NCBI RefSeq assembly: GCF_039839275.1
Contig: NZ_JBDOQP010000002.1
Span: 186,001-250,000 of the forward strand
Origin: Aerobium sp039839275
GTDB taxonomy: Bacteria; Pseudomonadota; Alphaproteobacteria; Rhizobiales; Rhizobiaceae
DNA: 64,000 bases
Reading direction: 5' to 3'
Notes under the pieces: generated by a model
Told to the model about the DNA's origin: nothing
Seen by the model: the letters and a program-made list of their open reading frames with translations, nothing else
The model's database searches: none
Made by a program: the position numbers and the translations under genes
Part shown: one piece after another, positions 51,478 through 60,640 of the stretch
How the letters are laid out: every line of letters begins with the position of its first letter
Numbering within the stretch: the first letter of the stretch is position 1

Positions 51478-51924
51478 ATGAGCGGCGGACACAGACTCGA
51501 ACTGGAAAACTTCCTGCCCTATCGGTTCAATCGCCTGGCGGACGCCGTCAGCCGCGATTTCGCGCGCATATACAGGGAGAAATTCGGCCTGACACGGCCG
51601 GAATGGCGGCTTCTCGCGACGCTGGGGCAGTACGGCACCATGACGGCGACGGCGGTTGGCCAGCATTCTTCCATGCACAAGACAAAGGTGTCGCGCGCGG
51701 TCACCGCGCTCGAGCAGCGCCGCTGGCTGCGCCGCACCCCCGACCCGAACGACCGGCGGGTCGAGCAACTCGCGCTGACCAGGGCGGGCGAGAGCGCCTA
51801 TGGCGAACTGGTGCCGCTGGCGCACGGGTTCGAGCAGGTTCTGCTGGCGCGCATGAGCGAGCGCGAACGCAGTTCCGTCTTGGCGGGTCTTGCCGCCATC
51901 GAGCGCGTACTCGTGGACGCTTGA
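51478..51924 (+). CDS. MarR family regulator, probably of homogentisate genes
   Basis: 148-aa winged-helix regulator. DNA-binding region: LTRPEWRLLATLGQYGTMTATAVGQHSSMHKTKVSRAVTALEQRRWLRRTPDPNDRRVEQLALT, with the D-x-R wing. It is divergent from hmgA, which suggests repression of hmgA relieved by homogentisate, as for HmgR-type MarR proteins; this is inferred from position. Its stop lies 4 nt before the convergent GGDEF-EAL stop. Confidence 0.9.
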   Translation: MSGGHRLELENFLPYRFNRLADAVSRDFARIYREKFGLTRPEWRLLATLGQYGTMTATAVGQHSSMHKTKVSRAVTALEQRRWLRRTPDPNDRRVEQLALTRAGESAYGELVPLAHGFEQVLLARMSERERSSVLAGLAAIERVLVDA

Positions 51925-51928
51925 GGAT

Positions 51929-53992
51929 CTAGGCGATCTTCTCCGACGTGTCGGCTTCCACCGTGCCGAGCCTGCGTGCGTCGAGCCAGCGACGGGCCTC
52001 GTTGCGCGGCATCGGAAAGGCGATCGAATAGCCCTGGACCTGGTCGCAGCCGATCGCCATCAGCGACGAAAGCTCCTCCTCCGTCTCCGCCCCCTCGGCG
52101 ACGATGGAGATGCCCAGCCCTCTCGCCAACTCGGTAATGGCACGTACGATCTTGGAGTTGTCGTCGTTCTGGTGGATGTTCTGGACGAAGCGGCGGTCGA
52201 TCTTGAGACGGTCGATCTCGTTCGGATTGACGTGGGCGAGCGAGGCATAGCCGGTGCCGAAATCGTCGAGTTCCAGGTGCACGCCCGCCGCCCGGATCAT
52301 CCTGAGCTTTGAGGCCGTGCCGGTTTGTTCGTCGTCCAGGATCACCGATTCGACGATCTCCAGCGACAGCTTCCATGGCGGAAGCCCGGCGGTGGACAAG
52401 GTGTCGAACAGGAACGCGGTGAAGTCGGCCTCCCGCAGTTCGGTGCCGGAAACGTTGATGGCCAGGCGGCCGAATTCGATGCCGGCCCGATACCACGAGG
52501 CCGCTTCGCGGATCGACTTCGTGATCACGACCCGCCCGATCGCCGGCATCACGCCGGATTTCTCGGCGACCGGGATGAAATCGTTGGGAGGGATCATGCC
52601 GCGCACCGGATGGTCCCACCGCAGCAGCGCCTCGACCCCGGTTATATCGCCGCTGCTCAACGACACTTGCGGCTGGAAGTAGACGCTGAAGCCGTCGGTC
52701 GCGATGGCCTCGACGAGGTCCCGCTCGAGTTGCTTGCGGTTATCGAGTTCCTGCCTCAACTCGTCGGAGAAGAAGGAAAGCGTGCCGCCGCCCTGCTTCT
52801 TGGCCGCATAGAGTGCCAGATCGGCATGAACCAGCAGGTCATCGGGATTGTCGGCGTCAACGGGGTAGACGGCGATACCGGCGCTGGCACCGGAAAATAT
52901 GGTGGCGCCGCCAAAGACGATCGGTTCGTTGATCTTGCGCAGGATACGGCCCGCCAGCGCCTCGATGTGCTGCGAAGAGCCCGCAGCGGGCATCACCATG
53001 ACGAACTCGTCGCCGCCAAGGCGGGCGCAGATGTCGGAAGCGCGGCAGACGGCACGCATGCGTTCAGCCGTCGTGACGAGCACGTAGTCGCCAGCGGCGT
53101 GGCCCAGAGTGTCGTTGATCTGCTTGAACCGGTCGAGGTCGATCTGGATCACGGCCAGGCGCTCGTTCCTGCGATGGGCCGATTTGATCAGCGCGTCGAA
53201 ATGATCGCGCATGAACGCGCGGTTATAGAGGCGCGTCAGGCCGTCATGGATGGCGATGAACGCCATCGAATCATGTGCTTCGACCAGTTCGCCCGTCCTG
53301 CGGCGGATCAATTCCGACATCGGACGGAAAATGAACAGCACGATCAGGCAGATGCCGCCGATCATCGTCCAGAAAAGCACGCGGTGAACGCTCAGAAGCC
53401 GGTCGAGCATCGCCTGCGCTTCCCCGCGCAGTTTTTCTCCAAGTGCGGAGTATCCCTCAAGCGTCGCCCGCGCCACCGTTTCGCTCAGGTCCGCACGTTC
53501 TCGCGCGCCCAGATAGGCGGCATCGGGCGCGCGCGCGCCGAGCCAGGATTCAAGCGCCGCCACGAAGCGCCAGCCATTGGCGATGAGGCTGGTGGAAAAA
53601 TGATCGAGGTGATGGGGAGCCCCGAACAGGATCGATTCCGCCCCGCCGTCGCTTTCGTAGGTGCGCGCGCCCATTTGTGTCAGCAAGCGGTCGTAATTGG
53701 TCTCGAAGCGCGCAGTCGCGTCACGCAACGATGCGACGAGCGGTGGCCGATGGTCCGGCGCAACCAGCCGTGTCTCGCTGGCCAGAAACAGAATGCGTTG
53801 CGACAACGCCTTTTGAGACGTCGCCAGCATCATCAATTCTTCGTCGCGCTGATGTACCGCCATCATGTGCTGGAGCAGCAGGTAGCTTGCCAGCGCCATG
53901 CCGGCGATGATCAGCATCGCAGCCCAGTAAGCGCCCTTGATCGTCCAGATCAACCGGTCGGAACCCGAACGTTTCTGGTCGGTCGACGACAT
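51929..53992 (-). CDS. Membrane GGDEF-EAL protein, c-di-GMP turnover
   Basis: 687-aa inner-membrane protein. Transmembrane helices at about 20-42 and 204-223 flank a periplasmic helical sensor with SQRILFLASE, like PilJ/nitrate-sensor N-domains. GGDEF domain: product-inhibition RxxD at 317-320 (RASD), GGDEF intact at 326-330. EAL domain: EALLRW at 454-459, INVSG, LEIVES, ELDDFGTGYASL, LKIDRRF, AEGAETEEE and QGYSIAFP, so all main catalytic residues are present. Both activities are possible. The ATG at 53992 is chosen over a longer frame to 54031. Confidence 0.93.
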   Translation of the reverse strand: MSSTDQKRSGSDRLIWTIKGAYWAAMLIIAGMALASYLLLQHMMAVHQRDEELMMLATSQKALSQRILFLASETRLVAPDHRPPLVASLRDATARFETNYDRLLTQMGARTYESDGGAESILFGAPHHLDHFSTSLIANGWRFVAALESWLGARAPDAAYLGARERADLSETVARATLEGYSALGEKLRGEAQAMLDRLLSVHRVLFWTMIGGICLIVLFIFRPMSELIRRRTGELVEAHDSMAFIAIHDGLTRLYNRAFMRDHFDALIKSAHRRNERLAVIQIDLDRFKQINDTLGHAAGDYVLVTTAERMRAVCRASDICARLGGDEFVMVMPAAGSSQHIEALAGRILRKINEPIVFGGATIFSGASAGIAVYPVDADNPDDLLVHADLALYAAKKQGGGTLSFFSDELRQELDNRKQLERDLVEAIATDGFSVYFQPQVSLSSGDITGVEALLRWDHPVRGMIPPNDFIPVAEKSGVMPAIGRVVITKSIREAASWYRAGIEFGRLAINVSGTELREADFTAFLFDTLSTAGLPPWKLSLEIVESVILDDEQTGTASKLRMIRAAGVHLELDDFGTGYASLAHVNPNEIDRLKIDRRFVQNIHQNDDNSKIVRAITELARGLGISIVAEGAETEEELSSLMAIGCDQVQGYSIAFPMPRNEARRWLDARRLGTVEADTSEKIA

Positions 53993-54207
53993 ATGAATTG
54001 AGCCCCCAATGGCGTTCTGCTTCAAGGCCAATCTGTGCGGTTAACAGGTTAACAACGCCCGTCGCCGTGGTAACGATCTCCGCTGCCCGACGCTGTTTCT
54101 TGACGATTGGTTACCATCGGATTGGGCGAAAACGTCGCATTGAAGCGAACTGGGGACGCAGGTGCGCATGGCTACGTTCGCGCCACGAATCCGGTTAGTA
54201 TCGCACC

Positions 54208-56016
54208 ATGTCCATTCGCCAGCTTTCCGAGACAATGATCAACCAGATCGCCGCCGGCGAGGTGATCGAACGCCCCGCCTCTGTGGTCAAGGAACTGGTC
54301 GAAAACGCGATCGACGCGGGCGCCACCCGCATCGAGATCGCGACCGCCGCCGGTGGCCTCTCGCTGATCCGGGTCACCGATGACGGTTCGGGCATGGACA
54401 GCGGCGATCTGGCGCTGGCGATTGCGCGTCACTGCACGTCGAAGCTGGCCGACGACATCCATGACATCCGCTCGCTCGGATTTCGCGGTGAAGCGCTGCC
54501 CTCCATCGGCTCGGTCGGAAAGCTGACGATCCGGTCGCGGCCGGCACAGTCGGACAATGGCCACGAGATTTCGGTGGAAGGCGGCCGGGTCTCATCGGTA
54601 CGACCGGTCGCAGCCAATCGAGGAACGCTGGTGGAGGTCCGCGACCTGTTCTTTGCCACGCCGGCGCGACTCAAGTTCATGAAGAGTGAGCGCGCCGAGG
54701 CAACGGCGATCGCAGATATCGTCAAGCGCATCGCGATCGCCTTCCCGCATGTGCGTTTCACGCTTTCCGGCACTGATCGGACCACGCTGGATCTTGCGGC
54801 CTGCGCTACCGAGCAGGATGGCTTGAGAGACAGGATCGCCCAGGTCATCGGCCGGGAGTTCGCCGACAACGCCATCGTTCTGGATGCACGGCGCGAGCAT
54901 GTGAGGCTAAGCGGCTATGCCTCGATCCCGTCGTTCACGAGGGCCAATTCGCTGCATCAGTATGTCTACGTGAACGGTCGTCCGGTGCGCGACAAGATGC
55001 TCGCTGGCGCGATCCGTGGCGCCTATTCCGACGTGCTGCCGCGCGACCGACATGCGGTTACGGCATTGTTCATAGAGCTCGACCCAGCGCTGGTCGACGT
55101 CAACGTGCACCCTGCCAAGGCAGATGTCCGCTTCCGCGATCCTGGACTGGTGCGCGGCCTTGTGGTCGGCTCCATACGCGAGGCGCTGGCGCGCTCGGGC
55201 ATCCGCCCCGCGACCACGGGCGCATCCGCCATGCTCGACGCCTTCAGGCCCGGCGGTGGCAAGATACGCACCTCGCCGACATACGCGCCAAGACACTCGG
55301 AAGACTTCGAATATGCAACCTCGCCGCACCGCCCCCTGAACGGGTTCGGGGAGGCCGAGCAGGCCCTGTTCGAGGCCGCGATGCCCAGCGTTGATACCCG
55401 AGCCGGGATGGTCGAGGCGGCAACGGCCCTCACCGCGCAACCGCTCGGCGCTGCACGCGCGCAGGTGCACGAGAACTACATCATCGCCCAAACCGATCAT
55501 TCGCTGATCATCGTCGACCAGCACGCGGCACACGAACGTCTCGTCTATGAGGCGCTGAAGCAGGCATTGTCGTCACGCGCCGTGCCGTCCCAGATGCTGC
55601 TCTTGCCCGAGATCGTCGATCTCAGCGAGGATGATGCGCAGCGGCTGGCGTCGCAAGCAGACCTGCTTCGGCAGTTCGGGCTGTCGCTCGAGCGTTTCGG
55701 GCCGGGCGCCGTGGCGGTGCGCGAAACGCCCGCGATGCTGGGCGAAGTCGATGTTCAGACATTGATACGTGACCTTGCCGACGAGATCGCGGATACGGAC
55801 ACGGTCGACACGCTCAAGGAACGGCTCGACGCGATAGCAGCGACAATGGCGTGCCACGGCTCTGTCCGCTCGGGGCGCAGGTTGCGCCCCGAAGAGATGA
55901 ATGCCCTTCTACGCCAGATGGAGGCGACGCCGGGCTCCGGCACCTGCAACCATGGCAGGCCGACATATGTGGAGCTCAGTCTCTCCGACATCGAAAGGCT
56001 GTTCGGGCGCCGCTAA
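54208..56016 (+). CDS. mutL: DNA mismatch repair protein MutL
   Basis: 602-aa GHKL ATPase that couples MutS mismatch recognition to strand incision. N-terminal ATPase: NQIAAGEVIERPASVVKELVENAIDAG and GFRGEALPSIGSVGKL. C-terminal domain has the endonuclease motif DQHAAHERLVYE (DQHAxxExxxxE), plus ACHGSVRSGRR and CNHGRPTYVEL, so it should be a nicking MutL as in organisms lacking MutH. The 176-bp gap upstream (54032-54207) shows no gene. Confidence 0.97.
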   Translation: MSIRQLSETMINQIAAGEVIERPASVVKELVENAIDAGATRIEIATAAGGLSLIRVTDDGSGMDSGDLALAIARHCTSKLADDIHDIRSLGFRGEALPSIGSVGKLTIRSRPAQSDNGHEISVEGGRVSSVRPVAANRGTLVEVRDLFFATPARLKFMKSERAEATAIADIVKRIAIAFPHVRFTLSGTDRTTLDLAACATEQDGLRDRIAQVIGREFADNAIVLDARREHVRLSGYASIPSFTRANSLHQYVYVNGRPVRDKMLAGAIRGAYSDVLPRDRHAVTALFIELDPALVDVNVHPAKADVRFRDPGLVRGLVVGSIREALARSGIRPATTGASAMLDAFRPGGGKIRTSPTYAPRHSEDFEYATSPHRPLNGFGEAEQALFEAAMPSVDTRAGMVEAATALTAQPLGAARAQVHENYIIAQTDHSLIIVDQHAAHERLVYEALKQALSSRAVPSQMLLLPEIVDLSEDDAQRLASQADLLRQFGLSLERFGPGAVAVRETPAMLGEVDVQTLIRDLADEIADTDTVDTLKERLDAIAATMACHGSVRSGRRLRPEEMNALLRQMEATPGSGTCNHGRPTYVELSLSDIERLFGRR

Positions 56017-56095
56017 GCTGCGCCGGGCGCGCGGTCGCGCCTTGACGTTGCCTTGCTTTTGTGGCGGTACAGACAGCCAGCGAAAGGCAGGTCAA

Positions 56096-56329
56096 ATGAA
56101 CCGTTTCGAAGGACCCGGCGGCAAGGAAGCACGCATCCGATACCTCGACGGCGACTTCCAGGTGATGACGCCAGGTGCGTTCGTGCGTTGCGCGGTGACC
56201 GGCGACACCATTCCGCTGGACGAGCTCAAATACTGGAGCGTCGCCCGCCAGGAGCCCTACATCAACGCCGCCGTTTCCCTGTCGCGCGAAATCGAGTCCA
56301 ATCCCGACCTGCGCAGCCGCCGCAGCTAG
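56096..56329 (+). CDS. DUF2093 domain protein
   Basis: 77-aa protein conserved in alphaproteobacteria and of unknown function. Core: EARIRYLDGDFQVMTPGAFVRCAVTGDTIPLDELKYWSVARQEPYINA. The C-A-V-T-G-D-x-I-P-L pattern resembles half a zinc ribbon. The ATG at 56096 has AAAGGCAGG upstream; the longer frame begins inside mutL. Followed after one base by the convergent lpxK stop. Confidence 0.88.
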   Translation: MNRFEGPGGKEARIRYLDGDFQVMTPGAFVRCAVTGDTIPLDELKYWSVARQEPYINAAVSLSREIESNPDLRSRRS

Positions 56330-56330
56330 A

Positions 56331-57362
56331 TCAGCCGGCGATCCGCCGCTTGTGCCACGCCGCCATCGTCTCCTCGACGATCGCCCGGCCGTTGCGTTCG
56401 ACCTCGAAAACCGCCTCGATCTCGATGACCTTGGCGCGGGCGCGCAGTTCCGCCAGCGCCTCCCCGCCATGGTCGAGGCGGACGGCATCCTTGGCCGTAG
56501 TGACGATCACCAGGCCATGGGTATCGGCGGTATCGATGAGTTCGCGCGCATCAAATTCCGAATAGAAATGATGGTCGCCGAAGCTACGTGCTTCGACGAG
56601 ATCGCCACCGACAGCCCTGACGGTGTCAAAGAACTTCGCAGGCTCGCCGATGCCGGCGAAGGCGAGGCATCGCTGGCCTTCTATTCCCGGCGGCGGAGAC
56701 GGGCGCACAAAGGCCTGGAAGAAGGCACGGCCGGCCTTGGCGGCGTGCCGCACGGCCAGATCGGCGGCCGATCCTTCCCCGACCCTCAGGACGGCATCGG
56801 CGTAGCGCATCTGGTCCACCAGCCGCGCGCGCATCGGGCCGCCGGGGATCGTGTGTCCGTTGCCCATGCCGCGGCGCGCATCGACGACGATGAGCGCATA
56901 ATCGATATGGATGCGCGCGCTCTGGAAGCCGTCATCCATGAGCAGGAAGTTGCATCCATAGTCGATCAGCAGCCTTGCGCCAGCCGCGCGATCCGCCGTC
57001 ACCGCGACAGGTGCGGCACGCGCCAGCAACAGGGGCTCATCGCCGACATGACGCGCCACGTCATGATGCGGATCGACGAGATGAGGCTCTCCGGAAACCA
57101 TACCGCCATGCCCGCGCGACAGGATGCCGGGTTTCAGTCCGGCAGCGCTGGCGTGCCGTGCAAGCGCGATCGCAACGGGCGTCTTTCCCGAGCCGCCGAC
57201 CGTGAGGTTACCGATGCACAGAACCGGCGCATCAACCTTCTCACGCGGCGCGCGCGCCAGCCTCCTTCGTGCAACCGCGCCATAAGCAGCGGAGAGCGGC
57301 CAGAGCGACCATGCGCGCCAGTCGGGCCGGGTCCACCAGAAGGGCGGGGCGTCGCTGACCAT
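56331..57362 (-). CDS. lpxK: Tetraacyldisaccharide 4'-kinase
   Basis: Inner-membrane-associated kinase of lipid A synthesis, 343 aa. P-loop GNLTVGGSGKTPVAIAL near residue 52, an N-terminal hydrophobic anchor segment, DDGFQSARIHIDYALIVVDARRGMGNG, and IVTTAKDAVRL near the end. It lies 8 nt downstream of waaA on the same strand in a lipid A operon. Confidence 0.95.
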   Translation of the reverse strand: MVSDAPPFWWTRPDWRAWSLWPLSAAYGAVARRRLARAPREKVDAPVLCIGNLTVGGSGKTPVAIALARHASAAGLKPGILSRGHGGMVSGEPHLVDPHHDVARHVGDEPLLLARAAPVAVTADRAAGARLLIDYGCNFLLMDDGFQSARIHIDYALIVVDARRGMGNGHTIPGGPMRARLVDQMRYADAVLRVGEGSAADLAVRHAAKAGRAFFQAFVRPSPPPGIEGQRCLAFAGIGEPAKFFDTVRAVGGDLVEARSFGDHHFYSEFDARELIDTADTHGLVIVTTAKDAVRLDHGGEALAELRARAKVIEIEAVFEVERNGRAIVEETMAAWHKRRIAG

Positions 57363-57370
57363 GCCGGACT

Positions 57371-58693
57371 CTACCTGCCGCCATTGCCGGGATTGCTCAA
57401 CCGCGACTGGACGATCAGCGGGTGGATATAGGGTTCGAGCGCCTGAAGCGTGCGGGCAAGCGAGCCGCGCATGTCTTCCACGGTGCGCCGGCCCGCGTCG
57501 ATCATCTTGCGTCGCTCATCGCGGTTGTCGAGGAGATAGTCGACCGCGCGTGCAAGCCCGTCTGCGTCAGCGACGAACCGGGCTCCGCCCTGCGTCGACA
57601 GCTTGTGGTAGGTCTCGCGGAAATTCTGGACGTTTCGGCCGGAAAGCACCGCCGTATCTAGCATCGCCGGCTCCAGCGGGTTCTGCCCGCCTTCTCCGGT
57701 GAGCGAGCGCCCGACGAAGGCGATCTCGCACAGTCGCAGATAGAGGCCCATCTCGCCGATCGTATCGCCGAGGAAGATGTCGGTACGCGGCGAGATCTTG
57801 TCGCGAATGCTGCGGCGCGCGATCGTCAGCCCCATCGACGCCGCGTGCGCGGCGATGGCGTCCGCGCGTTCGGGATGGCGCGGCACGATCACCGTCAGTA
57901 GATCCGGATGGCGTTCGCGCAAGCGCGCGTGAACCTCGGCAGCCACCGCCTCTTCGCCGGCATGCGTGGACACCGCGGCCCAGACCTTGCGCCTGCCGAT
58001 CTGGCCCCGGATCATCGTCAATTCGTTCTCGTCCACCGGCGGAGGCACCGTATCGACCTTCAGGTTGCCCGAGACGGTCACCGGGCGCGCGCCCAAGGCG
58101 CGGAAGCGTTCGGCGTCGGTCTCCGACTGCGCGACGACATGCGCCAGATTCTCGAAAAGCGCCTCGGCGACGAAGCTGCGCTTGCTCCAACTCGCAAAGG
58201 ATCGGTCGGACAGCCTGCCGTTGACGAGCACCTGCGGTACGCGGCGCGCACCCAACTCCAGGATGGTCATCGGCCATATCTCCGACTCGGCCATGATGGC
58301 CAGATCAGGACGCCAGTGGTCGAGAAAACGGCTCACGGCCGGCTTGAGGTCGAGCGGCACATATTGATGGATGACTCGGTCGCCAAGACGCTCGCTCGCA
58401 AGCTGTGCCGACGTGACCGTTCCGGTGGTGAGAACGACGTTGATGCCGTAGTCGACACATTGCTCGATGAGCGGTGTCACCGCCACCGTTTCGCCGACAC
58501 TGGCGGCGTGGACCCAGATCAGCGGACCTTCGGGCCGATCGTGGCCGGCGCGCCCGTAACGCTCGCGGCGGCGGGAATGTTCTTCCTTTCCGCGGCTGGC
58601 ACGCCAGGCGACATAAGTGCCGACGATCGGATAGGCGGCGGCACCCGCCCATCGATAGGTGGTGAGCATGGCACGTGCCCAGCGTTCACTCAT
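57371..58693 (-). CDS. waaA: 3-deoxy-D-manno-octulosonic acid transferase
   Basis: Membrane-anchored GT-B glycosyltransferase adding Kdo to lipid IVA, 440 aa. Landmarks: RRERYGRAGHDRPEGPLIWVHAASVGE, DLAIMAESEIWPMTILELGARRVPQVLVNGRLSDRSF, AVSTHAGEE and VPRHPERADAI, then SLTGEGGQNPLEPAMLDTAVLSG. Its start overlaps the acyltransferase stop by 4 nt. Confidence 0.95.
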   Translation of the reverse strand: MSERWARAMLTTYRWAGAAAYPIVGTYVAWRASRGKEEHSRRRERYGRAGHDRPEGPLIWVHAASVGETVAVTPLIEQCVDYGINVVLTTGTVTSAQLASERLGDRVIHQYVPLDLKPAVSRFLDHWRPDLAIMAESEIWPMTILELGARRVPQVLVNGRLSDRSFASWSKRSFVAEALFENLAHVVAQSETDAERFRALGARPVTVSGNLKVDTVPPPVDENELTMIRGQIGRRKVWAAVSTHAGEEAVAAEVHARLRERHPDLLTVIVPRHPERADAIAAHAASMGLTIARRSIRDKISPRTDIFLGDTIGEMGLYLRLCEIAFVGRSLTGEGGQNPLEPAMLDTAVLSGRNVQNFRETYHKLSTQGGARFVADADGLARAVDYLLDNRDERRKMIDAGRRTVEDMRGSLARTLQALEPYIHPLIVQSRLSNPGNGGR

Positions 58694-59478
58694 CGCGCAC
58701 CGTCGACGAGGTTGTAGGCGCGGGCGGTTGCCGCATTCAAGGCGGCGGTCACCTCGAGGCGCTTCGTTTCCATGGCATCAGCGTCGGCGTCGGGCGCCAC
58801 GAAGATAGGGGCGCCGATCGCGATCGCGCGCTGACCGAAGGGCAGGTTGATCGCCGTTTTGTCCCAGCTCTTCTCAAGCACCTTTCGGCGACTGGTGGCA
58901 ATCGCCACCGGCATGATCGGCCGCCCTGAAATCCTGGCCAGCGTGATGACGCCAAGCCCGGCCTCGCGCGGCGTGCCGTGAGGAATGTCGGCGATCATCG
59001 CGACATTGTCGCCGCCGTCCAGAAACCGCTTGAGCGCGATGAGCGCGCGGGCACCGCCCTTGTCCGCCTTGCTGGTGCCTGGACGCCCGCCCGAGCCGCG
59101 CACGATCCCGAAACCGAACTTCTCGGCGACGAGCGCATTCAGTTCCGCGTCGGCGCTGCGCGAGAACATCGCCACCACCCGATTGCCGCGCGGATAGACG
59201 GCGGGCGCGAGCAGGTGCTGACCATGCCACAGCGTCACGATCATCGGCGATGATTTGGCGATCGTCACATACGGATCATCCGATCCGGGCGCCACGGTGT
59301 TGGTACTGCTCACCAGCCGCAACAGCCATGAAATCAATGTCGCAAGCAGGTTCTTGACCAGCACCGAGTCGGCAAGTGGCTGCCGCACCTTCTTCCAGAA
59401 GCGCTTCATGGGATGCGGTCCGGGCTTTGGCCCAGCCGCGCGCGCCTCCGGTGAGGCTGAAACGGCATTTTCGTCCAT
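58690..59478 (-). CDS. DUF374 lysophospholipid/lipid A acyltransferase-like protein
   Basis: 262-aa membrane-associated acyltransferase-like protein. Features: LLATLISWLLRLVSS hydrophobic segment, IVTLWHGQHLLAPAVYP with the H-x-x-x-x region, RGSGGRPGTSKADKGGARALIALKRFLDGGDNVAMIADIPHGTPREAGLGVITLA, typical of DUF374. The ATG at 59478 is chosen; one at 59409 would give 239 aa. Placed between DUF4170 and waaA, it probably modifies lipid A or its precursors. Confidence 0.88.
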   Translation of the reverse strand: MDENAVSASPEARAAGPKPGPHPMKRFWKKVRQPLADSVLVKNLLATLISWLLRLVSSTNTVAPGSDDPYVTIAKSSPMIVTLWHGQHLLAPAVYPRGNRVVAMFSRSADAELNALVAEKFGFGIVRGSGGRPGTSKADKGGARALIALKRFLDGGDNVAMIADIPHGTPREAGLGVITLARISGRPIMPVAIATSRRKVLEKSWDKTAINLPFGQRAIAIGAPIFVAPDADADAMETKRLEVTAALNAATARAYNLVDGAR

Positions 59479-59495
59479 ACGCGTTGTTGTTCTTC

Positions 59496-59732
59496 TTATT
59501 TCGCCTGCGGATCGAGCAGTCGGTGCAGATGCACGATGAAGTAGCGCATATGCGCGTTGTCCACCGTCTCCTGCGCCTTGGATTTCCATGCAATTTCGGC
59601 GGATTTATAGTCGGGGAAGATTCCGACGATATCGAGGTCCTGAAGGTTGCGGAAATCGACGCTGGATAGCGACTTCAGCTCCCCGCCGAACACCAGATGC
59701 AGAAGCTGCTTGCTCTCGTTTTCTTGGGCCAT
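59496..59732 (-). CDS. DUF4170 domain protein
   Basis: 78-aa alphaproteobacterial protein of unknown function, with LLHLVFGGELKSLSSVDFRNLQDLDIVGIFPDYKSAEIAWKSKAQETVDNAHMRYFIVHLHRLLDP. Usually encoded between cysQ-like and lipid A genes, as here. The ATG at 59732 gives the common MAxE N-terminus; one at 59738 is also possible. The gap to the next gene, 59733-59847, shows nothing. Confidence 0.88.
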   Translation of the reverse strand: MAQENESKQLLHLVFGGELKSLSSVDFRNLQDLDIVGIFPDYKSAEIAWKSKAQETVDNAHMRYFIVHLHRLLDPQAK

Positions 59733-59847
59733 GATCATTCACACTGGTCTGACGATTGCGCTTCAGCGCGGCGAATGCCTGTGCCGCGCGGGATCGCTTC
59801 CTCCTCTAGAGGAATTCGTTACGATTTGAAACCATTGCGTGATGTCG

Positions 59848-60633
59848 TCAATCCGGCAACGAGCCGAGGACAGCGACCATGTCGCGCAGGATCGCGCCGC
59901 TGCCGGCGGCCAGCGGCCCATGGCGCGGATCCGGACCTGCGTAGGAGAGCAACTTGCCGGAGCGGTCGACCACCGAGCCACCTGCGCGCTGCAGTATCAG
60001 GTCGGCCGCCGCAAGGTCCCAGTCGTGGGAGTTGGCCTTGACGAACGTGGCGTCGATGCTGCCGGACGCGACCATCGCCACGCGATAGGCGAGCGAGGGA
60101 ATATAGGCGACGGGGGCCGTTTGGCGCAGGTAGTCAGGAGCGCGATCCAGCATCGCCTTGGGGCCGGCGATCTTCAGGCCGTCGCTTCGCGCGCCGGCGA
60201 CATTGATCACGCTTCCGTTGCACAGTGCGGGACCTTGCGCGGACGCCTGGTAAATCTCGCCGATGACCGGGCAGTCGAGCACGCCGACGAGCGACACGCC
60301 GGCCTCCACGATTGCGATCGACACGCACCAGGTCGGTCGTCCTGCAATGAAGGCCCGGGTCCCGTCGATGGGATCGACCACGAAGGTGCGCCTCGCGCGC
60401 AGACGCTCCGGATTGTCGACCGTTTCCTCAGAAAGCCAGCCATAGTCGGGCCTCGCCGCCAGCAGGCTTTCACGCAGGAAAGTGTCCACGGCGATGTCGG
60501 CGGCGGTGACGGGAGATACGTCGTTCTTGAGCCATGTCTCGGGGTTCTTGCCGAAGTGCCGCATTGCGATCGTGGCGCCCTCGCGCGCGGCATCGCGGAT
60601 CAGCGAGAGGTCGGCTTCGAGGTCATCGACCAT
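59848..60633 (-). CDS. 3'(2'),5'-bisphosphate nucleotidase / inositol monophosphatase family (CysQ-like)
   Basis: 261-aa Mg-dependent, Li-sensitive phosphatase. Metal motifs: WLSEETVDNPERL, DPIDGTRAFIAGRPTWCVSIAI and HDWDLAAADLILQRAGG. Closest in pattern to CysQ, which hydrolyses PAP; an inositol phosphate role cannot be excluded. The ATG at 60633 with CCGGAG upstream is preferred to a TTG at 60654. It follows pmbA after 7 nt. Confidence 0.9.
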   Translation of the reverse strand: MVDDLEADLSLIRDAAREGATIAMRHFGKNPETWLKNDVSPVTAADIAVDTFLRESLLAARPDYGWLSEETVDNPERLRARRTFVVDPIDGTRAFIAGRPTWCVSIAIVEAGVSLVGVLDCPVIGEIYQASAQGPALCNGSVINVAGARSDGLKIAGPKAMLDRAPDYLRQTAPVAYIPSLAYRVAMVASGSIDATFVKANSHDWDLAAADLILQRAGGSVVDRSGKLLSYAGPDPRHGPLAAGSGAILRDMVAVLGSLPD

Positions 60634-60640
60634 GGCTGCG

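Noticed and set aside
54039..54052. TTAACAGGTTAACA as a CtrA site
   Set aside because: CtrA half sites need a spacing of seven (TTAA-N7-TTAA); here it is four.
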